The notes under the pieces were generated by a model. The model did not search any database. It was not told the origin of the DNA and worked only from the letters and a program-made list of their open reading frames with translations. Shown here piece by piece: positions 23,808 to 32,583 of a stretch of DNA of 35,535 bases (positions are counted from its first letter, which is position 1; every line of letters begins with the position of its first letter). The stretch comes from JASMHC01 sp964476515 (GTDB lineage: Bacteria; Pseudomonadota; Alphaproteobacteria; Rhodobacterales; Rhodobacteraceae): positions 1-35,535 of the forward strand of contig CAYZAY010000018.1 in the NCBI GenBank assembly GCA_964476515.1. Reading direction: 5' to 3'. Made by a program: the position numbers and the translations under genes.

Positions 23808-24150
23808 GAAAATACTTACTGATGATACCCTGAGCATTGCTCAAACCGCCTCGGCATTTGCTGCGCTTGGCTCTGAACAACGGCTGTCCGTTCTTCGCAC
23901 TCTGGTGCGTGCGGGCGATGACGGTCTGAGTATCGGAGAGCTAGGAGAGCGCACAGGTGTAACCGGATCAACACTAACGCACCACGTAAAACTGCTTGTT
24001 CAGGCTGGCTTGGTCGATCAGGTCAAAACCGGTCGGGTCATACGTTGTGCTATTGACTACGACCGTGTTCGCGAGCTTTCGAAGTACCTGTTGGACGAAT
24101 GCTGCGCAGATTCCTTTAATCCGAATAATATCGAGCACGACCATGACTGA
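23806..24150 (+). CDS. ArsR-family metalloregulator
   Basis: The start is the ATG at 23806 (114 aa); a longer frame back to 23629 would overlap the operators and the divergent gene. No Shine-Dalgarno sequence is seen, so a leaderless message is possible. The winged helix spans about 18-90 (LSIGELGERTGVTGSTLTHHVKLLVQAGLV; wing VKTGRVIRCAID). Cysteines are at 81, 99 and 100. The C-terminal CC pair recalls As(III) sensors of the Acidithiobacillus ArsR type (C95, C96, C102), and the HDHD tail adds a possible metal site. It lacks the paired cysteines of the sulfide sensors BigR/SqrR. It overlaps the permease start by 8 bp and probably represses itself and the permease. Confidence 0.88.
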   Translation: MKILTDDTLSIAQTASAFAALGSEQRLSVLRTLVRAGDDGLSIGELGERTGVTGSTLTHHVKLLVQAGLVDQVKTGRVIRCAIDYDRVRELSKYLLDECCADSFNPNNIEHDHD

Positions 24151-25171
24151 TATCCCATTCAACGACCCAATTGCTTTGTGGAAACGCGCCGATAAAGCGT
24201 GGCTATCGCTTGTTGCGATCCTGATCGGGATTGCAGTTTTTGATCCATCTGCATTCCTACCGACACTAGATTTCAGTACGGGCGCGCTGATCAGCACGGC
24301 CCCGTTCATCGGGTTCGCCGTATTGGCGATTGGCTATCTGAAAGCGACAGGGGCCGAGAACCTGTTGGCCAAAGCATTTGTCGGGCGGGAAGTTCAGATG
24401 ATCTTATTTGCCGCCGTATTGGGCGGCCTATCCCCGTTTTGTTCCTGCGAGGTCATTCCGTTCATTGCAGCCCTGCTTGCTGTGGGTGCTCCGCTGAGCG
24501 CGGTTATGGCCTTTTGGTTGGCGTCACCGCTTATGGACCCTGCGATGTTCCTGATCACATCGGGGACGCTGGGGTACGAGTTTGCGATTGGTAAAACGCT
24601 GGCGGCTGTTGGTATCGGGATCATGGGCGGATCGTTGACGATGCTGTTTGCGAAAACCCCTGTTTTCGTCAACCCACTGAAGGAAAAGCCAGCTGTTGGC
24701 GGTTGCTGCTGTGTGCAAAAACCTTTTTCGGACAAGCCTGTTTGGAACTTTTGGGGGAATTCAGACCGTCGGGCGATCTTCAAGGAAGCCACGCTTGAAA
24801 ACGCTGTGTTCCTGCTGAAATGGTTGGCCTTGGCCTATGTTATCGAAGCCATGATGCTGCGCTATATCCCTGCCGAATGGATAGCGGGCGTATTGGGCGG
24901 GTCGGGCGTCGGCACAATCTTCCTGGGCGCACTTGTCGGGGCCCCCGCCTATCTGAACGGCTACGCGGCTGTCCCTCTGGTAGACGCGCTTTTGGAACAG
25001 GGCATGGCACAGGGTGCAGCGATGAGCTTTATGATCGCAGGAGGCGTCAGCTGTATCCCCGCAGCAATCGCCGTTTGGGCGCTGGTAAAGCCCCGCGTCT
25101 TCGCCGCCTACTTAGGTTTTGCAGTAATCGGAGCCACTCTGGCGGGTCTGATTTGGCAATCTGTCGCCTAA
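24143..25171 (+). CDS. DUF318/ArsP-like permease
   Basis: The start is the ATG at 24143 (342 aa), overlapping the arsR stop as ATGACTGA. It is an inner-membrane permease with about eight helices in two halves and a cytosolic loop. Family signature PFCSCEVIP has Cys100 and Cys102; the second half has GAPAYLNGYAAVPLV and GGVSCIPA (Cys304). The central loop carries a CCC run at 188-190 (GGCCCVQK), a possible metal(loid) docking site. Characterised relatives include ArsP, which exports trivalent organoarsenicals; others are of unknown substrate. The arsR partner supports thiophilic-metalloid or reactive-sulfur efflux, but the substrate is not determined. Confidence 0.85.
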   Translation: MTDIPFNDPIALWKRADKAWLSLVAILIGIAVFDPSAFLPTLDFSTGALISTAPFIGFAVLAIGYLKATGAENLLAKAFVGREVQMILFAAVLGGLSPFCSCEVIPFIAALLAVGAPLSAVMAFWLASPLMDPAMFLITSGTLGYEFAIGKTLAAVGIGIMGGSLTMLFAKTPVFVNPLKEKPAVGGCCCVQKPFSDKPVWNFWGNSDRRAIFKEATLENAVFLLKWLALAYVIEAMMLRYIPAEWIAGVLGGSGVGTIFLGALVGAPAYLNGYAAVPLVDALLEQGMAQGAAMSFMIAGGVSCIPAAIAVWALVKPRVFAAYLGFAVIGATLAGLIWQSVA

Positions 25172-25193
25172 CTACACAAAAATGATTAAAATT

Positions 25194-25223
25194 GACGCAT
25201 GGCGCACCTTTTCGCCGTGCGTC
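25194..25223. terminator. 11-bp hairpin between the permease gene and nhaA
   Basis: GACGCATGGCG (25194-25204), loop CACCTTTT, CGCCGTGCGTC (25213-25223), 11 pairs with one T-G wobble. On the plus strand it is followed by GTTGCTCTATATT, only weakly U-rich; on the minus strand by AATTTTAATCATTTTT. It probably terminates the arsR-permease message and may also act from the other side. TATATT at 25231-25236 could be the nhaA -10. Confidence 0.65.
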
Positions 25224-25281
25224 GTTGCTCTATATTCAGGCTTAGGGTAACCACGCGCCAAATGCGAACGAGGGGAATAAA

Positions 25282-26580
25282 ATGTATCGCGTCTGGAATT
25301 TTCTAGCCAATTATTCATTGCTTCTAATCTCGGGCGCGTTGATCGCGCTTGTTTGGGCCAATATTGAGCCTCATTCGTATCACCACCTTGTTGAATACCC
25401 CCTGTGGTTCAACGATTGGTTTGGTCTGGACTATTCCTATTGGAAGAAAGCCTACGGCCACGGATACGAGGCTTTTGGAACTCATGACACAGCCAAGGTT
25501 CTTTCGTTCCACTATCTTGTGAACGACGGCCTGATGGCCTTGTTCTTTGCCATCGCCGCGAAAGAGGTTTGGGAAGCAATCATCCTTAAAAACGGATCGC
25601 TACGCGGTAAAAAAGCGGCAACGCCTTTGTTTGCAACGGCTGGTGGGATGTTTGGGCCCATTGCAGTCTATCTTGGGCTAGCAATGTTCTTGGGGTCTGA
25701 CACCTATAATGCAGTGGCTAATGGTTGGGCGATCCCAACGGCGACAGACATCGCGTTTTCGTATCTTGTCGGTCGCATGGTCTTTGGTGCTGGCCACCCT
25801 GCTGTGCGCTTCTTGCTATTGCTTGCCATTGCAGACGATGCGGCTGGCCTGATTATTCTGGCAATTTTCTACCCGTCGGGCGAGCTTGCACCGGAATGGC
25901 TGCTGGTATCCTTGGCTGCGGCCATTTTCGTCTATGTCGCGTTCAACTGGCTTCCACGCTTTTTGGACCGCGGTGACCAGATGCGTCCAACCTCGACCCG
26001 CGTACGGAAGTATCTAAGCTTTTGGCCCTACGCGGTCGCTGGTATGATTAGCTGGTACGCGTTCATGAAATCTGGCCTGCATCCGGCGCTTGGGCTACTT
26101 CCAATCGTTCCGGCGATCCCCCACGCTGATCGGGCTTTCGGTATCTTTTCGGAAGCAGAAAGCCATCTGCATGACCTTTTGAACGTCATGGAGCACGCGC
26201 TAAAGCACCCTGTTGAGATTGTCTTGTTCTTCTTTGGCTTGCTAAACGCAGGCGTTGAATTTGGCGCAATCGGCGATGCGACATGGCTGGTTCTTGCCGG
26301 TCTGATCATTGGTAAACCTGTGGGTATTTTGATCTTTGGCTGGCTAGCCGCTGGCCCACTTCGGCTGGGAATGCCGCAAGGTATGCGCATTATCGACTTG
26401 GTGGTTATCGGCTTTGTTGCGGCTATCGGCTTTACGGTTTCGCTATTTGTTGCGTCGGTCGCGTTTGACGCCGGACCCGTTCAGGATGCAGCTAAGATGG
26501 GCGCGCTATTCAGCTTTGGTGCTGCAGCTCTCGCTATAATCGGCGGCAAGGTTCTAAAGGTCGTCAAACAAGATTTTTGA
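25282..26580 (+). CDS. nhaA: Na+/H+ antiporter NhaA
   Basis: A 432-aa inner-membrane antiporter with about 12 helices, exchanging Na+ for H+ in pH and salt homeostasis. The transport aspartates are Asp185-Asp186 in LLAIADDAAGL, preceded by IPTATDIAFSYLVG; IGKPVGIL carries the conserved helix X lysine. Compared with E. coli NhaA there is an extra aromatic/His-rich loop around residues 48-72 (LDYSYWKKAYGHGYEAFGTH) before the VNDGLMALFF helix. The start ATG has GAGGGGA upstream. Appears monocistronic, bounded by a hairpin on each side. Confidence 0.95.
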   Translation: MYRVWNFLANYSLLLISGALIALVWANIEPHSYHHLVEYPLWFNDWFGLDYSYWKKAYGHGYEAFGTHDTAKVLSFHYLVNDGLMALFFAIAAKEVWEAIILKNGSLRGKKAATPLFATAGGMFGPIAVYLGLAMFLGSDTYNAVANGWAIPTATDIAFSYLVGRMVFGAGHPAVRFLLLLAIADDAAGLIILAIFYPSGELAPEWLLVSLAAAIFVYVAFNWLPRFLDRGDQMRPTSTRVRKYLSFWPYAVAGMISWYAFMKSGLHPALGLLPIVPAIPHADRAFGIFSEAESHLHDLLNVMEHALKHPVEIVLFFFGLLNAGVEFGAIGDATWLVLAGLIIGKPVGILIFGWLAAGPLRLGMPQGMRIIDLVVIGFVAAIGFTVSLFVASVAFDAGPVQDAAKMGALFSFGAAALAIIGGKVLKVVKQDF

Positions 26581-26599
26581 TCTCATATCCATAAGCATA

Positions 26600-26634
26600 G
26601 GGGCCGGCGCGGAAACGTACCGGCCCTATTCTAT
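26600..26634 (+). terminator. Intrinsic terminator of nhaA
   Basis: GGGGCCGG (26600-26607) pairs with CCGGCCCT (26620-26627, seven Watson-Crick pairs and one wobble) across a 12-nt loop, followed by ATTCTATT. It lies 19 bp after the nhaA stop. Confidence 0.85.
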
Positions 26635-26758
26635 TGATTGATCGCAATTGAGCGACAATGGCTATAAACTGGCCACATTGATGCCTAAATCGCCTAATAC
26701 TCAAAATTAAGACGACCCGGGTTAGATTGGGTTTGTTAGATGTTAACTCGGGTTTGTG

Positions 26759-27417
26759 ATGCTTGAATTCAGCAACGTCAGTAAGTCCTTCTGGACCGGA
26801 ACGCAGCGCAAGGTGATCCTTGATCGTGCGTCATTCCGTGTTGAGCTTGGACATTCCGTCGGAATTCTGGCGCCAAACGGTACGGGTAAAACGACACTGA
26901 TCAACATGATGGCAGGCTTGGAAAAACCCGACGAAGGCGAAATTCGCCGTGATTGCAGGATTTTTTTCCCCTTGGCTTCATGGGCGGTGTGATTGGCAAG
27001 CTTTCTGCAATGGAAAACTCTCGCTACATCGCGCGGCTTTACGGGCTTGATCCAGACTATGTCGAAGCGTTATGCCGTTGGCTTTGCGGACTTGAAGAAT
27101 ACTTTGATCAACCGCTTGGTACGTATAGCTCGGGGATGAAATCCCGCTTTACGTTTGCCCTTTTGCTTGCGCTTGAATTTGACATCTACCTGATCGACGA
27201 AGGCATGCCATCCAGCACCGACGTCGAATTTAACAGAAAAGCAGGAGAAATCTTGCGCGAACGGCTATGAACGACCACTATCGTGATCGTGTCACATCAG
27301 CCGGAAACACTTGAGAAATACTGTCGATCTGCTGGCGTTCTGATGAACGGCCAGTTGCATATGTTCGACACGTTGGAAGAGGCGAGGCAGCTCTATGACT
27401 ACCAAACCAAAGGCTAA
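26759..27417 (+). pseudogene. Capsule-polysaccharide ABC exporter ATPase (KpsT-like), two lesions
   Basis: The three pieces together form one ABC ATPase. Piece 1 (ATG 26759 on) has Walker A APNGTGKTT (normally GxNGAGKS/T) and MMAGLEKPDEGEI. At a run of seven T (26961-26967) the frame shifts by one; adding one T restores IFFPLGFMGG. Piece 2 has the ABC signature YSSGMKSRFTF and Walker B YLIDE, then an in-frame TGA at 27268-27270. Piece 3 continues in the same frame with TTIVIVSHQPETL (H-loop) and ends at TAA 27417. A single slippage event could bypass the first lesion but not the TGA. No KpsM permease gene is adjacent. The last 23 bp overlap the KpsE-like gene. Confidence 0.88.
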
Positions 27418-28996
27418 AAAGTTCCGTATCCGGCGGTCGTCCCCTTTGGTCGAGGCGAACCCAGAAGCGAGTCTTGAGACGCACCCTGATCGTGCGCCCA
27501 GTGCTGCGGACTTCCGGTCAGCAAAAGAATCGCACATGCGCCAACAACAAGCGACAGAAGGCCAAAGCCCTGTCGGTGCTGAAATCGACGCTATCCGCAA
27601 AGAAGGTTTAACCGGTCGACAGCTACGCCTAGCGCGCCGTATGGCCCAGAAACACGGGTTGCCTGCAACTTCGGATTTTGATGCTGTCCGTTTGCTGCGG
27701 GCAAAAGGTCTGGACCCGTTCCAGCGCACGGACATGCTTGAACTGATGGTCGATAACCAGAACGGCGATCAAAGACCTATGCCTGCTGGTTTGCCTCAGA
27801 CCACAGCAACAACACCTAACCTGCCGTCCACACATCTTGACCCGACTGCGGGCAGGATTTCTGAAGTTGCGAGAATTCAAAAAGACATTGCCCGCCGCCG
27901 CCGTCGCAAGCTGGCGCTGCTTTGGTCACGTTTGACCGCGTTTATTCTGGTCCCGACCATTATTCTCGGTTTCTATTTCTTCAACATCGCAACACCGATG
28001 TTCGCTACGAATTCCGAATTCGTCATTCAGCAGTCAGAAGGTCAATCCACCGGCGGGTTTGGCGGCTTCTTGCCGTCGCAGTTCAACACCAATCAGGACG
28101 CGATTTCGGTGCAAAGCTATATGCAATCGCTGGAAGCAATGATCCGTCTTGATGCCGATGTCGGCTTTAAGGAGCATTTCCAACAGGATTGGATCGACCC
28201 TATCCAGCGGCTTGAACCTGACGCCACCAATCAGGATGCCTACAAGCTGTTCAAGAAGCTCGTTCTGATCGGATACGACCCCTCTGAAGGGCTGATGAAG
28301 ATGGAAGTTATTGCCGCTGATCCGATGGTGTCCCAGCGGTTCTCGAAAGCTCTGATCGGCTACGCCGAAGAACGCGTCGACAATCTGACCAAGCGCAAAC
28401 GCGAAGACCAGTTAAGCGAAGCACGCAAGAACCTGACCGAGGCGGAACAAAACCGCCGTGATGCACAGGTTGCTCTTGTGACGCTACAACAGGAAGCAGC
28501 AGTTGCTGATCCACAGGCTGTCCTGAGCGCACTTCGCGGTCAGATCAGCCAGCGTGAAATCGAACTTCAGGAAAAGCAGCTTCAGCTTGATTCACTACTA
28601 GACAACGCCCAGCCTAATGCAGCGAAGGTTGCAGGTGTCCGCGCTGATATCGGCCGTCTCGAAGCAGCAATCGCGGATCTGAATAACCGCATGATCGCGC
28701 AAACCTCGGGCGAAGACAGCCTGACGTCGCTTTCTGCCCGCGTGCGACTGGCCGAGGCTGATCTCGCGACCCGGGACCTGATGCTTCAATCCGCACTGCA
28801 GAACATGGAAACCGCAATGCTAGAGGCTGGCCGCCAAACACGGTATCTGTCGCGCAGCGTTGACCCGATCGCACCCGATGCAGCGACCTATCCACGGAAG
28901 TTTGAAAACACGCTACTCACACTTTTGATCTTTTCGGGCATCTACCTGATGATTTCGCTGACGGCGTCGACCCTTCGTGAACAAGTGTCGTCCTAA
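27395..28996 (+). CDS. KpsE/Wzz-type capsule polysaccharide export inner-membrane protein
   Basis: A 533-aa polysaccharide co-polymerase-type protein. A long, basic and low-complexity cytoplasmic head (about 1-170, ending in ARRRRRK) precedes TM1 (about 174-199); a periplasmic domain with an extended coiled coil (about 325-475) follows, then TM2 (about 505-525) and a short REQVSS tail. E. coli KpsE is only about 380 residues, so the head is extra, although Roseobacter homologues often have it. It normally couples an ABC exporter (KpsMT) to the outer-membrane channel. The ABC ATPase gene just upstream is broken, so its partner must come from elsewhere or the system is decaying. Start ATG 27395 lies within the end of the kpsT frame, with GAGGC upstream. 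Confidence 0.87.
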   Translation: MTTKPKAKKFRIRRSSPLVEANPEASLETHPDRAPSAADFRSAKESHMRQQQATEGQSPVGAEIDAIRKEGLTGRQLRLARRMAQKHGLPATSDFDAVRLLRAKGLDPFQRTDMLELMVDNQNGDQRPMPAGLPQTTATTPNLPSTHLDPTAGRISEVARIQKDIARRRRRKLALLWSRLTAFILVPTIILGFYFFNIATPMFATNSEFVIQQSEGQSTGGFGGFLPSQFNTNQDAISVQSYMQSLEAMIRLDADVGFKEHFQQDWIDPIQRLEPDATNQDAYKLFKKLVLIGYDPSEGLMKMEVIAADPMVSQRFSKALIGYAEERVDNLTKRKREDQLSEARKNLTEAEQNRRDAQVALVTLQQEAAVADPQAVLSALRGQISQREIELQEKQLQLDSLLDNAQPNAAKVAGVRADIGRLEAAIADLNNRMIAQTSGEDSLTSLSARVRLAEADLATRDLMLQSALQNMETAMLEAGRQTRYLSRSVDPIAPDAATYPRKFENTLLTLLIFSGIYLMISLTASTLREQVSS

Positions 28997-29034
28997 TATT
29001 TTAGCAACTAAAGCCAATTAACGAGGTTCTGATT

Positions 29035-30528
29035 ATGAAACCAAACTCAACTGTCTCTGTGAACACGTGGGAATTTCTCCGCGACCCGATGATTGCACCC
29101 ACAGGTTTTCGCGAATATGACGCCCGATGGCAGTATCCGGAGCAGATCAATCTACCTGGCATGACAGCCCTGGGTTTGGGCATCGGCACGCAAATGCACC
29201 GCCATGGTTTGGAACCGGTGATTGCCGTTGGCAACGACTACCGCGACTATTCCCTATCGATCAAAAACGCTCTGATCGTTGGTCTGATGCAGGCTGGTAT
29301 CAAGGTCAAAGATATCGGCCCTGCCCTGTCTCCGATGGCATATTTCAGCCAGTTCCATCTTGATGTTCCAGCCGTTGCAATGATTACCGCCAGCCACAAC
29401 CCGAACGGTTGGACAGGCGTGAAAATGGGCTTTGAACGTCCTCTGACACATGGCCCAGACGAAATGTCTGAATTGCGCGATATCGTGCTGAACGACGAAA
29501 GTGTTTCGCGCGACGGCGGCGGATACGAATTCGTCGATGGCGTTCGCGAAGCCTATATTCAGGATCTCGTCGGCGACTTCAAAATGTCTCGCCCGCTTAA
29601 GGTCGTTTGCGCCACCGGCAACGGATCAGCATCTGCGTTTGCGCCCGAAATCTTCGAACGTATGGGGGTCGAGGTTGTGCCACTTCACACCGAGCTCGAC
29701 TATACATTCCCCAACTACAACCCAAACCCCGAAGCGATGGAAATGCTGCACGACATGTCGAGCGCAGTTAAAGCGTCCGGTGCCGATATGGCGCTTGGTT
29801 TTGATGGCGATGGTGATCGCTGCGGCGTTGTTGACGACGAAGGTGAAGAGATTTTCGCGGACAAAGTCGGCGTCATCATGGCGCGGGATTGGTCTAACAT
29901 CTATCCAAACGCCACCTTCGTTGCGGACGTGAAATCAACCGGCCTGTTTGCGTCAGACCCTGTGTTGAAAGAGAACGGGGTGACAGCGGATTACTGGAAA
30001 ACCGGCCACAGCCATATGAAACGCCGCGTGAAAGAAATTGACGCGCTGGCGGGTTTCGAAAAGTCAGGGCACTACTTTTTGGCCGAACCGATTGGCCGTG
30101 GATACGACTGCGGAATGCGCGTTGCTGTTGAAATTTGCAAACTGATGGATCGCAACCCCGATATGTCGATGTCGGACCTGCGCAGAGCGCTGCCCAAAAC
30201 CTATTCAAGCCCGACCATGTCGCCCTATTGCTCGGACACAGAAAAATACGACGTTCTGGACCGCATCGTTGCCAAGCTTGAAAAGCTTGCGGCTGACGGT
30301 GGAACCGTTGCTGGCCGTAAGATTGATCAGATCGTCACCGTAAACGGTGCGCGGGTCATTCTGGTCAACGGCGGCTGGGGTCTGGTGCGCGCATCGTCAA
30401 ACACACCAAACCTTGTCGTTGTGGTCGAAAGCCCCGACAGCGACGAAGAGCTACGTGCAATCTTCGCCGAAATTGATGCGGTCATCCGCACCGAACCAGC
30501 CGTGGGCGATTACGACCAGACGCTTTAA
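29035..30528 (+). CDS. Phosphomannomutase/phosphoglucomutase
   Basis: A 497-aa alpha-D-phosphohexomutase of the AlgC/ManB type that interconverts hexose 1- and 6-phosphates for sugar-nucleotide and surface-polysaccharide synthesis. Catalytic phosphoserine is Ser120 in TASHNPNGWTG; the Mg2+ loop is DGDGDR (257-262); the sugar-binding loop is EKSGHYF (usually GEMSGH); the C-terminal phosphate site is RASSNTPN. Four-domain length is normal. Start ATG 29035 has CGAGG upstream. It follows the KpsE-like gene by 38 bp and likely belonged to the same capsule operon. Its stop overlaps that of the convergent M3 peptidase gene (TTTAA shared). Confidence 0.92.
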   Translation: MKPNSTVSVNTWEFLRDPMIAPTGFREYDARWQYPEQINLPGMTALGLGIGTQMHRHGLEPVIAVGNDYRDYSLSIKNALIVGLMQAGIKVKDIGPALSPMAYFSQFHLDVPAVAMITASHNPNGWTGVKMGFERPLTHGPDEMSELRDIVLNDESVSRDGGGYEFVDGVREAYIQDLVGDFKMSRPLKVVCATGNGSASAFAPEIFERMGVEVVPLHTELDYTFPNYNPNPEAMEMLHDMSSAVKASGADMALGFDGDGDRCGVVDDEGEEIFADKVGVIMARDWSNIYPNATFVADVKSTGLFASDPVLKENGVTADYWKTGHSHMKRRVKEIDALAGFEKSGHYFLAEPIGRGYDCGMRVAVEICKLMDRNPDMSMSDLRRALPKTYSSPTMSPYCSDTEKYDVLDRIVAKLEKLAADGGTVAGRKIDQIVTVNGARVILVNGGWGLVRASSNTPNLVVVVESPDSDEELRAIFAEIDAVIRTEPAVGDYDQTL

Positions 30529-32546
30529 GCGATCAAGCCGCGACCTTTCAAAAGAACGTCTGCCTCCGGCAGGCGTCCTCTGAACGCGGTATAAAGCTCT
30601 TCTCCATCACGCGAACCGCCAGCTGACAAAATGTTGACCTCAAGGCTTTTGGCCAACGCAGGATCAAACGCATCATCGACTTCGGTGAACGCTTCAAAAG
30701 CATCGGCGTCCATCACCTCGGACCACATGTAGCTATAATATCCACTCGCGTAGCCGTCACCGGCGAACACATGCGCGAAATGTGGTGTCGCATGACGCAT
30801 CCCGATGGCATGGGGCATCCCCATCTTTGCCAGAACCTCGGCCTGCGTTTCCATCGCGTCTTCGGGCGCTCCACCTTCGTGAAAAGCCAGATCGACCATG
30901 GCTGAAGCAACAAATTCTGCCGTTTGGAAGCCGGTGTTGAAATTCGCCGCCCCGAGAACATTTTGCAGCATTTCCTGAGACATAGGCTGTCCGGTTTCAG
31001 CATGCGTCGCGAACTTTTCAAGCACTTCTGGAACTTCAAGCCAATGCTCATAAAGCTGGCTTGGCAATTCAACAAAATCGCGAGCTACGTTCGTCCCTGC
31101 AATCGAAGAATAGGTCACGTTGGACAACATTTGGTGCAAGGCGTGCCCGAATTCATGAAACAGGGTTCGCGCATCGTCATAGGACAACAGCGCAGGTTCG
31201 CCGTCAGCAGGCTTGGCGAAATTGCAGACGTTGAAGACAATCGGAGTCTGCGCGTTGGGGCGCTTGGCTTGGGTGCGAAGGGCACTGCACCAAGCACCAG
31301 ACCGCTTTGACGGACGCGCAAAGTAATCGCCAATGAACAGCGCAACATGCTGACCATTTCGTTTCGCTTCAAACACACGACAATCATCATGATAGAGCGG
31401 CAGATCGAGTTCTTGGAACTCAAGACCAAACAGTTTGGTCGCGCAATCGAACGCCGCTTCGATCATCCGGTCTAGTTGGAAGAACGGCTTTAGCGCAGCT
31501 TCGTCCAGATAATGTTCCGCCTGACGGCGTTTTTCAGCAAAGTAGTGCCAATCCCAAGGCTCTAACCGACCATTGATACCGTCTGCGTGCATCATGCGTT
31601 CAAGAACCGCCGCATCAGAAATCGCGCGCGCTTTTGTTGGCTCCCATACGGTTTCCAACAGATCACGAACGTTGTCCGCAGTTTTGGCCATTTCGGTTTC
31701 AAGCTTATAAGCCGCGAAATCCGAATACCCGAGCAGTTCTGCCCGTTCTTGCCTAAGCTTCAGGATCTCGGTCGCGATGTTCCGATTGTCCGTTTCACCG
31801 CCGTTTGCCCCGCGCGCAGCCCAAGCATTATATGCAATTTCGCGCAAATCGCGGCGTGACGAATACTGTAAGAACGGCGTTACCAAAGACCGTGATAGGG
31901 TGACAATCGGGCCGTCTTTGCCCGCGGTTTGACCCGCAGCGGTGGCCGCACTTATCAGCCAATCTGGCAATCCCGCCTGATCATCTTTGGGTAGGTCCAT
32001 CGACCATTCGGCCTCGTCCTTCAGCATGTTTTGGGTAAAGTCGGTCGAAAGCACCGCAAGCTGGCTTTTAATTTCGGCCATCCGATCCGCATCCGCACCT
32101 TCAAGCCCTGCGCCAGCCCGAACGAAACCACGGTTTGTCAGCTTTAACACGCGCCTTTGCTGATCGTCCAAATCAAGTGAATCAACCTGTTCCCACAACG
32201 AAATAATCCGCTTGAACAACGCCTTGTTGGCATAAATCGCAGAGCTGTGCGCCGAAAGTTTTGGCGACCATTCGCGCTCAAGTTCTTGGCGTGCAGGGTT
32301 GGTGTCTGCGCCCATGAGATTGAACAAAACGGACAGCGCCTTGTCCAAGTCTTCACCGGCGCCTTCCAATGCTTCGATAGTATTTTCAAAACTTGCAGCG
32401 TCAGGGTTGCCCGCAATTGCGTCAATTTCTGCGTTGTGCCGCGCCATAGCTTCTTCGATCGCAGGCGAAAAGTGTTCGTCCTTGATTTGGTCATAGGGGG
32501 CGATGCCAAAGGGAGCTGTCCAGTCCTGCAAAAGCGGGTTCGTCAT
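30525..32546 (-). CDS. M3-family zinc metallopeptidase (oligopeptidase A / Dcp type)
   Basis: A 673-aa cytoplasmic M3A oligopeptidase without signal peptide. The zinc site is HEFGH (His464, Glu465, His468) with third ligand Glu493 in DFVELPSQ. The C-terminal GYASGYYSYMWSEVMDADAF block is diagnostic of the OpdA/Dcp/thimet family, which degrades short peptides, including cleaved signal peptides. OpdA versus Dcp cannot be separated here with certainty. Start ATG at 32546 with GGAGGAAT upstream. The gene is 37 bp downstream of the moeB-like gene and might be read through from it. Confidence 0.93.
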   Translation of the reverse strand: MTNPLLQDWTAPFGIAPYDQIKDEHFSPAIEEAMARHNAEIDAIAGNPDAASFENTIEALEGAGEDLDKALSVLFNLMGADTNPARQELEREWSPKLSAHSSAIYANKALFKRIISLWEQVDSLDLDDQQRRVLKLTNRGFVRAGAGLEGADADRMAEIKSQLAVLSTDFTQNMLKDEAEWSMDLPKDDQAGLPDWLISAATAAGQTAGKDGPIVTLSRSLVTPFLQYSSRRDLREIAYNAWAARGANGGETDNRNIATEILKLRQERAELLGYSDFAAYKLETEMAKTADNVRDLLETVWEPTKARAISDAAVLERMMHADGINGRLEPWDWHYFAEKRRQAEHYLDEAALKPFFQLDRMIEAAFDCATKLFGLEFQELDLPLYHDDCRVFEAKRNGQHVALFIGDYFARPSKRSGAWCSALRTQAKRPNAQTPIVFNVCNFAKPADGEPALLSYDDARTLFHEFGHALHQMLSNVTYSSIAGTNVARDFVELPSQLYEHWLEVPEVLEKFATHAETGQPMSQEMLQNVLGAANFNTGFQTAEFVASAMVDLAFHEGGAPEDAMETQAEVLAKMGMPHAIGMRHATPHFAHVFAGDGYASGYYSYMWSEVMDADAFEAFTEVDDAFDPALAKSLEVNILSAGGSRDGEELYTAFRGRLPEADVLLKGRGLIA

Positions 32547-32583
32547 AGAAATTCCTCCGAGATTTGCGCCACGCTACGGGGTT

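Noticed and set aside
23806..24150. Assignment of the ArsR protein as a sulfide sensor (BigR/SqrR)
   Set aside because: The operators look similar, but the two conserved sensing cysteines of that group are absent; cysteines here are C-terminal at 81, 99 and 100.
26961..26967. Programmed -1 frameshift at the T7 tract in kpsT
   Set aside because: Mechanistically possible for the first lesion, but the separate in-frame TGA at 27268-27270 still prevents a full product, so decay is the simpler reading.
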